From an uncultured Flavobacteriales bacterium (lineage in GTDB: Bacteria; Bacteroidota; Bacteroidia; Flavobacteriales; Schleiferiaceae): a DNA stretch of 64,000 nt. The stretch spans positions 124,001-188,000 of the forward strand of contig CAJXKC010000004.1 in the NCBI GenBank assembly GCA_913055685.1, written 5' to 3'. Below are positions 10,073 through 19,437 of the stretch, in pieces; within the stretch, counting starts at the first letter, position 1; each line of letters opens with the position of its first letter. The translations under genes and the position numbers were made by a program. The notes below the pieces were generated by a model. It was given only the letters and a program-made list of their open reading frames with translations, did no database searches and had not been told where the DNA came from.

Positions 10073-10429
10073 TTAGCCTCCGACCCGCTTTACTTTATAG
10101 CCTTCGGCTTTTAAGAAGTCCATCACTTTATCGCGCACCGGACCCTGAATAATAATTTCTCCTTCTTTCACCGAACCTCCGGTGGCACATTTCGACTTAA
10201 TGTCTTTCGCTAAGCTCTTTAAGTCTTCCTCGGAGCCCTCAAAGCCCTTTACGATAACCGCCGTTTTGCCACCACGACCCTTTTTTTCGAGGTGTACTTC
10301 TAGCAATTGCTCACCGGGTGTTAATGACTCTAATTCTTCCTCTTCATCAAAACCTTGAAAGCCACTATTGCCCGTGGAGAATACCATGGAGCCTAAGTCA
10401 GATAGACTATTTCCCTTTTTCTTTGCCAT
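10073..10429 (-). CDS. SUI1/eIF1-like translation factor (YciH family)
   Basis: 118 aa. The C-terminal 80 residues are the SUI1 fold: LEKKGRGGKTAVIVKGF, LKSKCATGGSVKEGEIIIQG and the end GYKVKRVGG. Archaeal and eukaryotic homologues control start-codon fidelity; bacterial YciH can discriminate against unusual initiation but its normal role is not settled. Its ATG overlaps the stop of the upstream dioxygenase by one base (TAATG), so the two are translationally coupled. Confidence 0.9.
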   Translation of the reverse strand: MAKKKGNSLSDLGSMVFSTGNSGFQGFDEEEELESLTPGEQLLEVHLEKKGRGGKTAVIVKGFEGSEEDLKSLAKDIKSKCATGGSVKEGEIIIQGPVRDKVMDFLKAEGYKVKRVGG

Positions 10430-11385
10430 TAGTTTTTGAGTCCAATTTCACGTAAGCGTTCTTCCAGAAACTCACCGGCGGTAATATCGCTGTAAGCTTT
10501 GGGATTATTTTCATCGATACAGCTTTCCAAACAATTAAGTGGCATTTCACTGCGCGGATGCATGAAGAAGGGAATGCTAAAACGACTTTCGCCCCACTTC
10601 TCGCGCGGTGGGTTCACCACGCGGTGAATGGTACTACGCAATTTATTATTGGTAAGACGCGATAACATATCGCCTACATTAACGATAATCTGACCCGGTA
10701 AGGCGGTCACCGGAATCCATTCGCCGGCCTTATTTAATACTTGGAGGCCATCGGCGGAAGCACCCATTAATAAAGTGATCAAATTGATGTCTCCATGTTC
10801 TGCTGCGCGCACCGCATCTTTGGGTTCATCGCTTATCGGCGGATAGTGAATGGGTCTCAGGATACTATTGCCATTATGGATATAGGCATCAAAGTAATTC
10901 TCATCTAGATTTAAATAAAGGGCTAATGCTTGTAGCATATCCTTGCCGGTAGCTTCGAGCGTTTGATAGGCTTCTTTTCCGACCGCATTAAAGTTAGGCA
11001 GCTCCTTTACTTGCACATTATCATGATACTCTGCCGCAATGGGATCATTGTCTTCTACGAACTGACCAAAATGCCAGAATTCTTTCAAATCACCCGTGTT
11101 CCGGCCTTTAGCGTGTTCTTTACCAAAACCAGTATAACCCCTTTGGCCGCCTAATCCTTCAATTTCATAGCGTTCTTTAATCTCTTTGGGAAGATTAAAA
11201 AAGGCTTGTACTTCTTGGTACAATTGGGCCACTAAATCATCACTGAGGCGATGGTTTTTTAAGGCCACAAAACCAATTTCTTCATATGCGCGACCTAGGT
11301 CACTTACAAACTGCGCTTTTCGCTGGGGGTCGCCGCTAAGGAAATCGGCGAGATCTACGGAGGGAATTCCTATCTGATCAGACAT
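10429..11385 (-). CDS. Isopenicillin N synthase-like 2-oxoglutarate/Fe(II) oxygenase
   Basis: 318 aa with the DIOX_N domain first and the 2OG-FeII_Oxy domain after it. The iron triad is visible as HGD (in AEHGDINLITLL) and the distal His in STIHRVVNPP; RFSIPFF supplies the Arg-x-Ser pair that binds 2-oxoglutarate. Members act on many substrates, including plant hormones and antibiotic precursors; nothing here indicates a substrate. It heads a two-gene unit with the SUI1-like gene. Confidence 0.88.
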   Translation of the reverse strand: MSDQIGIPSVDLADFLSGDPQRKAQFVSDLGRAYEEIGFVALKNHRLSDDLVAQLYQEVQAFFNLPKEIKERYEIEGLGGQRGYTGFGKEHAKGRNTGDLKEFWHFGQFVEDNDPIAAEYHDNVQVKELPNFNAVGKEAYQTLEATGKDMLQALALYLNLDENYFDAYIHNGNSILRPIHYPPISDEPKDAVRAAEHGDINLITLLMGASADGLQVLNKAGEWIPVTALPGQIIVNVGDMLSRLTNNKLRSTIHRVVNPPREKWGESRFSIPFFMHPRSEMPLNCLESCIDENNPKAYSDITAGEFLEERLREIGLKN

Positions 11386-11482
11386 TTATAAATGCTTTTT
11401 GCGAAGATATCCAAAAACTAAAAGATAGCCTTAAGCGTGCATAAATAAAGGGCTTAAGAAATGGTACATTCATATAAAAAAG

Positions 11483-11490
11483 TATTTTTG
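11483..11490 (+). promoter_or_regulatory. Putative -7 box of the 2-oxoacid dehydrogenase gene
   Basis: TATTTTTG matches TAnnTTTG and lies 20 bases before the ATG at 11511. A -33 TTG at the usual distance is not evident. Confidence 0.45.
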
Positions 11491-11510
11491 GAGCCTTAAG
11501 ACCTCTCCCT

Positions 11511-13484
11511 ATGAAGTTTAATCGAAAGGGTATCAGCGATGCTGAACTCAAGGATTTCTATAAAGCGATTTTAAAACCGCGCCTTATTGAAGAAAAAATG
11601 CTCATCGCTCTGAGGCAAGGGCGCATTTCTAAGTGGTTTTCGGGCTACGGGCAAGAAGCAATTTCGGTCGGTGCCACCTTAGCCATGGAGTCGGAAGAAT
11701 TTATGCTACCCATGCACCGAAACCTGGGCATATTTACCACCCGTAATATTCCTTTGCAACGCTTGTTTTCCCAGTTTCAAGGAAAAGCCAATGGCTTTAC
11801 CAAAGGCCGAGATCGATCTTTTCATTTTGGATCTACCGAGCACCACTTGGTGGGTATGATCTCTCATTTGGGTCCCCAGATGGGCATAGCCGATGGCATT
11901 GCCCTAGCCTCAAAATTAAAGGAGGAGAATAAGGTTACTTTGGTTATTACCGGTGATGGGGGAGCCAGTGAAGGTGACTTCCATGAGGCCCTTAACGTGG
12001 CTGCAGTTTGGAAGCTGCCGGTTATTTTCCTGGTTGAAAACAATCAGTGGGGCTTATCCACTCCCAGTGAAGAACAGTTCGCCTTTAAGAGTTTTGTTTA
12101 TAAGGCCATTGGTTACGGGGTGAAAGGTAAATCCATTGACGGTAATAATTTACTGGAGGTTTACCAAACGGTAAAGGAGATTCGCGAAGAGATTCAAAAG
12201 GAATCCATACCCTTTATCCTCGAATGTAAAACCTTCCGCATGCGCGGTCACGAAGAGGCCTCGGGTACTAAATACTATCCTGAGGGTTTGCAGGAAGAAT
12301 GGTCAGAACAAGATCCGGTAGAAAATTACCGTGCTTTTCTAATTAACGAAGGTATTCTTAGTCCGGATGAAAACGAATCCCTCACCAAGGAATTAAAGGA
12401 AGAGATTAGTGAAGCCTTTGAGGCGGCCTTTAAGGAAGAGGATATTGTCTTTGATCAGGCCCAGGAGCTAAGCGATCGTTTTGCGCCTTTCGAATTTGAG
12501 CAACGTGCTCCTGAAGGTGAAAAACGCGACCTACGCTTAATTGACGCCGTACACGAGGCTTTGGATCAGTCGATGGAGGCCCATCCAAACCTGGTGATTA
12601 TGGGACAAGATATTGCTAAATACGGCGGCGTATTTAAGGCTACCGAGGGTTTGGCCGATAAGTATGGTTACGATCGGGTGCGCAACACTCCGCTATGTGA
12701 GTCCGCAATAATTGGCACCGCCTTGGGCTTAAGTGTTAAAGGCTATAAAGCGGTGGTTGAAATGCAATTCGCCGACTTTGTTACCGAGGGTTTTAACCAA
12801 ATTGTAAACAACTTGGCGAAGATTCATTACCGTTGGGGACAAAAAGCGGATGTGGTAGTGCGTATGCCTACAGGAGCCGGAGTTGGAGCGGGACCATTTC
12901 ATAGCCAGAGTAATGAGGCTTGGTTTACGCATGTACCCGGACTCAAAGTTTTATACCCGGCTTTCCCAGCCGATGCTAAAGGCTTGCTGATTTCCGCTAT
13001 TGAAGAGCCAAACCCGGTCTTGTTTTTTGAACATAAAGCCCTTTATCGTTCGGTAAATGGAGCAGTGGCAGAATCCTATTATAATTTGCCTATGGGTCAA
13101 GCTGCCTTAGTTAAGGAAGGGCATAAGGCTTCTATTATCACTTACGGAGCAGGAGTACATTGGGCCCTCGAATTAGCCGCAGAACATAATTGGGATGTGG
13201 ATATCCTTGATTTGCGCTCGCTCATGCCTTTAGACGAGGAGAGGATTTTAAATTCGGTTCGTAAAACCCATCGGGCCCTAGTGCTTACCGAAGACACCGC
13301 ATTTGGTAGTATTGCTAATGACATTGCCGCTCTCATTACCGAAAAGGCCTTCCAAGATTTAGATGCCCCTGTGCGTCGGGTATGCAGCTTAGATATGCCG
13401 GTGCCATTTGCCCAGGCTTTAGAAGAAGGGTTCCTAGCAAAATCAAGGTTACAGGCTACTTTGGAAGAACTAATAAACTACTAA
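11511..13484 (+). CDS. 2-oxoacid dehydrogenase E1, fused alpha and beta subunits
   Basis: 657 aa. Residues about 1-320 are the E1 alpha part with the thiamine diphosphate motif GDGGASEGDFHEALN...ENN; residues about 335-657 are the E1 beta part (GQDIAKYGGVFKATEGL, PTGAGVGAGPFHSQSNEAWF, transketolase C domain at the end). Such fusions in Bacteroidota are annotated as branched-chain 2-oxoacid dehydrogenase E1; a pyruvate or acetoin substrate cannot be excluded. E2 and E3 are not encoded nearby. The gene stands alone between its own promoter box and the convergent xerD. Confidence 0.92.
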   Translation: MKFNRKGISDAELKDFYKAILKPRLIEEKMLIALRQGRISKWFSGYGQEAISVGATLAMESEEFMLPMHRNLGIFTTRNIPLQRLFSQFQGKANGFTKGRDRSFHFGSTEHHLVGMISHLGPQMGIADGIALASKLKEENKVTLVITGDGGASEGDFHEALNVAAVWKLPVIFLVENNQWGLSTPSEEQFAFKSFVYKAIGYGVKGKSIDGNNLLEVYQTVKEIREEIQKESIPFILECKTFRMRGHEEASGTKYYPEGLQEEWSEQDPVENYRAFLINEGILSPDENESLTKELKEEISEAFEAAFKEEDIVFDQAQELSDRFAPFEFEQRAPEGEKRDLRLIDAVHEALDQSMEAHPNLVIMGQDIAKYGGVFKATEGLADKYGYDRVRNTPLCESAIIGTALGLSVKGYKAVVEMQFADFVTEGFNQIVNNLAKIHYRWGQKADVVVRMPTGAGVGAGPFHSQSNEAWFTHVPGLKVLYPAFPADAKGLLISAIEEPNPVLFFEHKALYRSVNGAVAESYYNLPMGQAALVKEGHKASIITYGAGVHWALELAAEHNWDVDILDLRSLMPLDEERILNSVRKTHRALVLTEDTAFGSIANDIAALITEKAFQDLDAPVRRVCSLDMPVPFAQALEEGFLAKSRLQATLEELINY

Positions 13485-13492
13485 GGCTCCAA

Positions 13493-14395
13493 CTAATTAT
13501 ACCCTGAACGGGGATGGTACTTTAAAATGGTATCTCGCAACTGCTCCTGACTAAGGTGAGTATAGATCTCGGTGGTAGTTATACTTTCATGCCCTAACAT
13601 TTCTTGGACCGCTCTTAAATCGGCACCATGCTTTACCAGGTGGGTAGCAAAGCTATGTCGGAAGGTATGCGGAGAAATATTTTTTCGAACCCCCGCTCGT
13701 GCCGCTGCTTCTTTTACCACATTAAATACCATCGCTCGACTAAGGGCTTTACCGCGTCGATTTAAAAATACGTGGTCTTCAAAGCCCTTCTGAATATCGA
13801 GATGGTTCCGGATTTCAAAACGGTAAAGCTCGATTCTTTTTTGGGCGATTTTATTAATGGGTACCAATCGTTCTTTATTGCCCTTGCCCACTACCCGGAT
13901 CAGATCTTCCTTAAAAAACAAATCCGAAATTTTTAAACCCACTAATTCCGAAACTCGCAATCCGGTGGCATACATGGTTTCCAAGATGGCAATATTGCGC
14001 ATTCCTTCAGGTTTCGATAGGTCAATAGTTTCTAACATGGCATTAACCTCCGATTCTTCGAGGTACTCGGGAAGCTTTTGCTGAAGCTTAGGGGCTTCCA
14101 ATAATTCAGCCGGATTTTCTTGCAGGTAATCTTCGAGCATTAGATAGCGGTAGAAACTGCGCAGGGCAGAAATACTTCGTGCCACACTTCTAGGACTGAG
14201 GCCTTTTTTACTTAGTTCCCGCAAGCATTCCTCCAATAGGTTTAGGTTCATTTGCAAGGGAGAGTAGCCTTGTTCTTCGAAATGAACGGCCACCTTTTCC
14301 AAATCTCTTTGATAAGACTTCACCGAATTCTCGGCCAGGCCTTTTTCTAAACGCAAGTAATTTTGAAATTCTTTAAGGGCGCTCTTCCACTGCAT
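13493..14395 (-). CDS. xerD: Site-specific tyrosine recombinase XerD
   Basis: Resolves chromosome dimers at dif together with XerC and FtsK. From the ATG at 14395 the catalytic set falls at R147, K171, H243, R246, H269 and Y278, within one residue of the E. coli XerD positions, which is why I prefer this start to an upstream in-frame codon at 14443 that would run into aroQ. N-terminal SAM-like core-binding domain is residues 1-90. The gene is divergent from aroQ with 28 bases between start codons. No mobile element accompanies it, so it is the housekeeping enzyme. Confidence 0.95.
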   Translation of the reverse strand: MQWKSALKEFQNYLRLEKGLAENSVKSYQRDLEKVAVHFEEQGYSPLQMNLNLLEECLRELSKKGLSPRSVARSISALRSFYRYLMLEDYLQENPAELLEAPKLQQKLPEYLEESEVNAMLETIDLSKPEGMRNIAILETMYATGLRVSELVGLKISDLFFKEDLIRVVGKGNKERLVPINKIAQKRIELYRFEIRNHLDIQKGFEDHVFLNRRGKALSRAMVFNVVKEAAARAGVRKNISPHTFRHSFATHLVKHGADLRAVQEMLGHESITTTEIYTHLSQEQLRDTILKYHPRSGYN

Positions 14396-14423
14396 TTTAA
14401 TAATTTGCCAATTATTTACGACG

Positions 14424-14843
14424 ATGAAGATAGGAATACTCAATGGACCAAATTTAAACTTACTCGGACAAAGAGAACCAGGGCTTTATGGTGCCCAAAG
14501 CTTTGAAGATTTTTTAGTCCAATTGAGAAAAGACTTCTCAGATATAGAGATCGATTATTTTCAGTCGAATGAGGAAGGCGAACTAGTTAGCGCTTTACAT
14601 CGTATGGCCGATTCCTGTAAAGGTATTATTCTAAATCCTGCCGCTTTCACCCATACCTCCCTTGCTTTAGCTGATGCAGCGAAGGGAGTGGAAATCCCTA
14701 TTATCGAAGTTCATATTTCCAATGTCTACCGCCGCGAGAGCTTTCGTCATAAAAGCTATATTTCGCCCGCAGCCCTAGGGGTAATTAGTGGTTTGGGCCT
14801 TAAGGGCTACCATTTGGCACTAGAGGCACTTATCGAGCTATAG
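14424..14843 (+). CDS. aroQ: 3-dehydroquinate dehydratase, type II
   Basis: Third step of the shikimate pathway, removing water from 3-dehydroquinate. All type II motifs are present: NGPNLNLLGQREPGLYG at the N terminus (Tyr in GLYG is catalytic), FQSNEEGELV, NPAAFTHTSLAL, and EVHISNVYRRESFRHKSY with the catalytic His. 139 aa, a normal length for a dodecameric enzyme. It is divergent to xerD and convergent with the next gene, with one base between stop codons. Confidence 0.97.
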   Translation: MKIGILNGPNLNLLGQREPGLYGAQSFEDFLVQLRKDFSDIEIDYFQSNEEGELVSALHRMADSCKGIILNPAAFTHTSLALADAAKGVEIPIIEVHISNVYRRESFRHKSYISPAALGVISGLGLKGYHLALEALIEL

Positions 14844-14844
14844 C

Positions 14845-15486
14845 TTATAGTTTTACGAACTTCATTGGATAGCTGTAGGACCAGCGTGGAGCCTCGATGC
14901 TACAGATGTAAATACCTCTAATAAGATTACCTACAAAGACTCGGTTCTCACCATTGAGCTCAAACTCCTTGACCATTTTTCCATTGATATCATAAATTTT
15001 TCCCCGCGTAAATAATTCATTGGCCTCTATTCTAAAATAGTCTTTTGCCGGATTAGGGAAAAGGGAGGGCATAGGGTAGTTTCTTTCCTCCTCCCACTGC
15101 ATGTCACTAAAAAAGGGGTCATCCTCATTTAAATAATAATGCTTGCTGGTATCCTGCTCTAAACGAGGGTACCAATTGGTAAAGCCCTCTTTTAAAATCA
15201 CATTGCGAATTACCTTTTGCTGATAGCGGCGACCGTATTTTGTGCATTTTAGAGTGTATACACCCGGACCAATATTGTTAATCAAGTATTGTCCTTCTGG
15301 ATAGCGGGTTACGGCAAATGCGGCCCTGCTTCCATCTTGGTGGTAAAGGCTTATTTGTGCCCAGTATAGGGTGTCTTCGGTTATTTGGTCTAAAACTACT
15401 CCTCCCAAAATTGCTTGGCCCTGTTGGCTTACAGATCTCGCAGAATTGATGAGGAGAAGTATTAATAGCAGATACTTCATCATCAT
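14845..15486 (-). CDS. Secreted protein with T9SS C-terminal sorting tail
   Basis: 213 aa. Signal peptide at residues 1-20 after MMMK; a carboxypeptidase-regulatory-like beta domain follows (GGVVLDQITEDTLYWAQISLY, YLINNIGPGVYTLKC). From about residue 140 comes the T9SS type A tail: FPNPAKDYFRI, IYDINGKMVKEF and a final basic YPMKFVKL. It is therefore expected outside the outer membrane. No catalytic domain can be seen. The first of the three Met codons is taken as start; the second or third would serve equally well. Confidence 0.75.
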   Translation of the reverse strand: MMMKYLLLILLLINSARSVSQQGQAILGGVVLDQITEDTLYWAQISLYHQDGSRAAFAVTRYPEGQYLINNIGPGVYTLKCTKYGRRYQQKVIRNVILKEGFTNWYPRLEQDTSKHYYLNEDDPFFSDMQWEEERNYPMPSLFPNPAKDYFRIEANELFTRGKIYDINGKMVKEFELNGENRVFVGNLIRGIYICSIEAPRWSYSYPMKFVKL

Positions 15487-15606
15487 TAATGTTTTATAGA
15501 GTTAAAGGGAGGCCTCCATTATTTAGAAGCAAAATTCTTTGTGCGGTTGCCTAGGGATTCTGAGAATATGCTGTATTTTCCTCATCTATAATTAAAATCA
15601 AATCAA

Positions 15607-16071
15607 ATGACCGACTTAAATGATTTAACTGCTGCGTCTAATGAAAACCAGTTAGTGCTTGATGAATTGGCACAAAGACACCTGGCTGAAACTAGTAAAT
15701 GGTCTAAGTTTCTTTCAATCATGGGCTTCATTGGTTCAGGCTTATTAGTGCTACTGGCTTTTTTCATGGGAACTATTCTTAGTATAATGCCCAGTGATGG
15801 AGTAGAACCTCTTAATGGTGTGGCTGGTGCTTTTGGAACCGTATTTTACCTCCTGTTTGCGGCCCTATATTTTTACCCTAGTTTATTGCTCTATCGTTTT
15901 GCTACTCGAAGCGAAGCTGCGCTTAGATCACAAGATCAAAACCTATTAAACGATGCGCTTGATAATCAGCGATCTATGTATAAATTTATTGGGATACTGA
16001 CTATTATCACCATCGGAATCTATGTATTGATTATCTTAGGGGGACTATTACTTGGAGCGTCTATGCTCTAG
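15607..16071 (+). CDS. Small multi-pass membrane protein (DUF5362-like)
   Basis: 154 aa. A charged N terminus of 35 residues is followed by a hydrophobic segment (about 38-60), a second one (about 75-98) and a third at the C terminus (about 128-152). The arrangement and the LAETSKWSKFLSIMGFIG segment resemble DUF5362 proteins common in Bacteroidota; I am not certain of this. No function is known. The histidine kinase starts 33 bases downstream, so joint transcription is likely. Confidence 0.65.
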   Translation: MTDLNDLTAASNENQLVLDELAQRHLAETSKWSKFLSIMGFIGSGLLVLLAFFMGTILSIMPSDGVEPLNGVAGAFGTVFYLLFAALYFYPSLLLYRFATRSEAALRSQDQNLLNDALDNQRSMYKFIGILTIITIGIYVLIILGGLLLGASML

Positions 16072-16104
16072 CTTAAATTCCTTATCCTAGCTAAAACAGG
16101 GAGA

Positions 16105-18759
16105 ATGTCCAACCAGCAAAAAGAAAGCGAGCTCCTAAAGGAGATTGAGGCTCTTAAGGCAGAGAATAAGCTGCTCAAGGCAAGTTTAGATGCCTTACCA
16201 AATGGTATTGCTGTTCAGGATGAAGATCGTCGTTTAATTTTTGCCAATTCCAAGTATAAAACAATTGAAGAACAACTTTCGGACTCCAAGATACAGGTAG
16301 AAGGAAAGGAAGAGACCGATTTAATGGAGGAAACCTTTGCCGGGCGTCTGGTGGAATCTCAGTTTAGCTTGCGCAAGCTTGGTGAAAAAGGGGAAGGGAG
16401 CGATGTTGTTAGAGACTATCGGGAGCAAACAATTCCCGTGACCAATGAGGAGGGAGAAGTAAAGGCATTACTCAAGACCGTTGAGGATATCAGCATGAAG
16501 CTGAAGACAGAACGAATCCTGCGTTCTAGTGAAGTCGAACATCGGACCTTAGTAGACAATGCCCCCACTATAATCTACCGTTTTTCTACCCTCCATGGTG
16601 CCACTTTTTGGTCGCAAAGGGTGAAAAAAGTTTTAGGTTATTCCGTTCGTGAGATGTATCGAAATCCTTTCATCTGGAATCAATCCATTCACCCTGATGA
16701 TCGTGAAACGGTCAATCGCGCTATAGAGAAGGCCGAACCGGGTATAACCTACATGACTGAGTACCGGATTAAAGCTCAAAACGGCGATTGGAAATGGTTA
16801 GCCGATTACTTTTTGGTTGAATCGCATAGCAGTGAGGAAAAGGTTTTCTTGGGTTATGCAGTAGATATTAGCCCCCGTAAGCAATTAGAGGAGCAATTAA
16901 ATTATACCAAAAACCGCATGGACTTGGCGGTAAGGAGTTCAGGAATTGGAGTCTGGGATTGGGATTTACGTTCTAATGCAATTTATTTCTCACCCACCTG
17001 GAAGTCCATGGTGGGCTATGATCCCGAAGAAATTAAGGACTCCTACGACGCTTGGGCTCAATTGGTGCATCCCGAGGATATCGACGGGGCGGTTAAAAGT
17101 ATTAATGAATACATTGATGGGAAACTCGAGCGCTTTGAGATTGAGTTTCGCATGCAACATAAAGATGGCCATTGGGTAGAAATTCTCTCGAAAGGCAGTG
17201 TGATGCGTGATTCCAGAGGCAAACCTTACCGCTTTATTGGTTCTCACCAAGATATGAGCGAACGCAATCGGACCCAAAAACAGGTTAGTGATTCGGAATT
17301 ACGTTGGAAATACGCTCTTGAAGGTAATGATGATGGCGTTTGGGATTGGAATTTAAAAACTAATGAATTGTATTTCTCTCCTCGCTGGAAGGAAATGCTG
17401 GGTTACGCAGATCATGAAATACCTAGCGCTTTAGAAGAGTGGGAAAAACGTGTGCACCCCGATGATTTGGAGGCCGCCTACCAAGGAATAAAGGATCATG
17501 TTGCAGGAAAGACGGAAAACTATGTAAACATCCATCGCCTAAAGCATAAAGACGGCCATTACATCTGGAACCTCGATCGTGGTAAAGTGATGGAGTTCGA
17601 CGAAAATGGTGAACCACTGCGCATGATAGGTACCCATACTGATATTTCTGATCAGGTCAAGGCGCAGGAGGAGCTTGAGGAAAGCAGACAGAAATTTAAA
17701 GCTATCTATGACCTTATTCATGTCGGAATTACCATTACGGATGAAGTAGGCAACATAATTGACTGTAATAAGGAATCGGAAATTCTTTTAGGTATCAGTC
17801 GTGAAGAACATATGACCCGTAACTATGCTGGTAAAGAATGGAAAATCATAGATGTTAATGGTGAAATTTTACCCTCCGATCAATATGCAGCGGTAGTAGC
17901 TTTAAATGAAAACAAGGTAGTAGTTAATCAAGAAATGGGGGTTTACAGGGGAGATGACTTAGTCTGGTTATCTGTTAGCGCAAAGCCCCTTAACCTAAAA
18001 GGCTACGGTGTTTTAGTGGCCTATGTCGATATTACTGAACTTAAGGAAAATGCGGAGCAGCTTAAAAGTAGTAATAATGCCAAGGATCGTTTCTTTTCGA
18101 TTATAGCGCATGATTTACGTGGTCCCTTCAATACCTTATTAAACCTATCCCAATTAGGTTTAGATGATCTTTCGGAGCAGCGCTTTGATATGCTTGAAGA
18201 AATAATGACCCTAATTCGAGACGCATCAAAAGAAGCTTACGATTTATTGAACAACTTACTTAATTGGTCACGCTTACAGGTAGGCAGTATAAGTTATCAT
18301 GAAACCAATCTTGATCTTAGTTCTCTGCTAAACGGAGTGACCAATGGTTTAATACCCACGGCTAAGAATAAGGGGGTTAAGGTGAAAAACCACATCAAAA
18401 AAGATTACCAAATAAGAGGAGATAAGGACATGTTGGAAACAGTTTTCCGCAATCTCCTTAGCAACGCTATTAAGTTTACCCATAAGGGCGGTGAAGTTAG
18501 TATAGGGGTACGCAAAAAGTCTGATAGCTTAGAGTGCTATGTAAAGGATACCGGATTGGGGATTCCCAAGCCCCAGCTCAAAGATTTATTGAACCTGCAG
18601 GAAAAGGACAGTACCATTGGTACCAATAATGAAAAGGGCACTGGGCTAGGCTTAGTTCTAGTTAATGACTTTGTGAAAAGACATCAGGGCGAGCTTAAAA
18701 TCAAAAGTGAAAAAGGTAAGGGCTCGACCTTTACCGTAAAACTACCCTTAAACTCTTAA
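16105..18759 (+). CDS. Soluble PAS-multidomain sensor histidine kinase
   Basis: 884 aa with no membrane segment. A short coiled coil (1-25) is followed by five PAS/PAC units at roughly 25-135, 145-268, 275-392, 400-520 and 530-645; units 3 and 4 are close copies of each other (GVWDWDLRSN / GVWDWNLKTN, YFSPTWKSMVGY / YFSPRWKEMLGY). HisKA follows with the phosphoacceptor His669 in IIAHDLRGPF, then HATPase_c with the N box NLLSNAIKF and G boxes DTGLGIP and GTGLGL. There is no receiver domain and no response regulator gene next to it, so the partner is unknown. The PAS units may sense redox state, light or small ligands; no cofactor residues are diagnostic. Confidence 0.92.
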   Translation: MSNQQKESELLKEIEALKAENKLLKASLDALPNGIAVQDEDRRLIFANSKYKTIEEQLSDSKIQVEGKEETDLMEETFAGRLVESQFSLRKLGEKGEGSDVVRDYREQTIPVTNEEGEVKALLKTVEDISMKLKTERILRSSEVEHRTLVDNAPTIIYRFSTLHGATFWSQRVKKVLGYSVREMYRNPFIWNQSIHPDDRETVNRAIEKAEPGITYMTEYRIKAQNGDWKWLADYFLVESHSSEEKVFLGYAVDISPRKQLEEQLNYTKNRMDLAVRSSGIGVWDWDLRSNAIYFSPTWKSMVGYDPEEIKDSYDAWAQLVHPEDIDGAVKSINEYIDGKLERFEIEFRMQHKDGHWVEILSKGSVMRDSRGKPYRFIGSHQDMSERNRTQKQVSDSELRWKYALEGNDDGVWDWNLKTNELYFSPRWKEMLGYADHEIPSALEEWEKRVHPDDLEAAYQGIKDHVAGKTENYVNIHRLKHKDGHYIWNLDRGKVMEFDENGEPLRMIGTHTDISDQVKAQEELEESRQKFKAIYDLIHVGITITDEVGNIIDCNKESEILLGISREEHMTRNYAGKEWKIIDVNGEILPSDQYAAVVALNENKVVVNQEMGVYRGDDLVWLSVSAKPLNLKGYGVLVAYVDITELKENAEQLKSSNNAKDRFFSIIAHDLRGPFNTLLNLSQLGLDDLSEQRFDMLEEIMTLIRDASKEAYDLLNNLLNWSRLQVGSISYHETNLDLSSLLNGVTNGLIPTAKNKGVKVKNHIKKDYQIRGDKDMLETVFRNLLSNAIKFTHKGGEVSIGVRKKSDSLECYVKDTGLGIPKPQLKDLLNLQEKDSTIGTNNEKGTGLGLVLVNDFVKRHQGELKIKSEKGKGSTFTVKLPLNS

Positions 18760-18765
18760 GTTTAT

Positions 18766-18882
18766 TTAGTGACGCCAGTGTTTCGCCATACTTCTTTGGG
18801 TAAGGCGGCTGATGGGCTTCAACAATAAAAACAAGGGAATGGCCAAAAGACTAAGGACTTTTTTAAGAAGGAAAAATTTCAA
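18766..18882 (-). CDS. Candidate 38-aa small protein
   Basis: An open frame on the minus strand runs from a TTG at 18882-18880 to TAA, giving a hydrophobic N half (FFLLKKVLSLLAIPLFLLL) and a basic C half (KPISRLTQRSMAKHWRH). This looks like a single-pass membrane peptide. The evidence is weak: there is no ATG, no clear promoter and no known family. Confidence 0.25.
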   Translation of the reverse strand: MKFFLLKKVLSLLAIPLFLLLKPISRLTQRSMAKHWRH

Positions 18883-18964
18883 GGTCTGATTAATTTAAAG
18901 GGCCAATATAGAAATAGATTTTAAATTCAATTTTATTAGCCTTAAACCAATAAACTCTGTAAAC

Positions 18965-19393
18965 ATGAATATAAAGACATTGGCCATTCTAACTTTTGCT
19001 TCACTTGCACTATCTCTCGGTGCTCAGAGCTCAGCGCTTAGCGATAAGAAGGCTATAAATAGAATTTTACAAGACCCTGATTTAGCGGGATATGCAATTA
19101 CCTGTAGGGCGGATGATGGGAGCTACAATCCTTTGCAGATAAATGGTGCGGCTAGTTCAATCGATTGCCCTAAAGGTTCTAATCGCCCATTAAATATAGA
19201 GGTCATAAATGCGCAAATTGTTGCTCCACCGCCGATAGGCAATCAGTTTAAAGCAGCGGCCGAATTTTTTGAAACTAAAGACTATTTCGTGTATCAATGC
19301 AACCAGCTTTTACTGGATGGGAAGAGTTATTTACTTTTTTACTACTACCCATCTAAGCAAAACCGGGAAGAACAAATGATCTTATTTAAATAA
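18965..19393 (+). CDS. Small secreted protein of unknown function
   Basis: 142 aa with a signal peptide (residues 1-20, ending LGAQ). The mature part has four cysteines (in ITCRADD, IDCPKGS and the YQCNQL segment) that could pair in the periplasm. No family is recognised. It is followed by a strong terminator shared with the convergent GAPDH gene. Confidence 0.65.
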   Translation: MNIKTLAILTFASLALSLGAQSSALSDKKAINRILQDPDLAGYAITCRADDGSYNPLQINGAASSIDCPKGSNRPLNIEVINAQIVAPPPIGNQFKAAAEFFETKDYFVYQCNQLLLDGKSYLLFYYYPSKQNREEQMILFK

Positions 19394-19395
19394 AA

Positions 19396-19427
19396 AAAGC
19401 CCCCAAGATTGGGGGCTTTGCTTTTAG
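19396..19427. terminator. Bidirectional intrinsic terminator
   Basis: Stem AGCCCCC / GGGGGCT (19398-19404 with 19411-19417) with A tract before and T-rich tract after. It lies between convergent genes and can serve both. Confidence 0.85.
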
Positions 19428-19437
19428 AAAAAATCTA

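Noticed and set aside
13493..14395. XerD as marker of a mobile element or integron
   Set aside because: Catalytic residue positions match housekeeping XerD, and no attachment site, cassette or phage gene is near.
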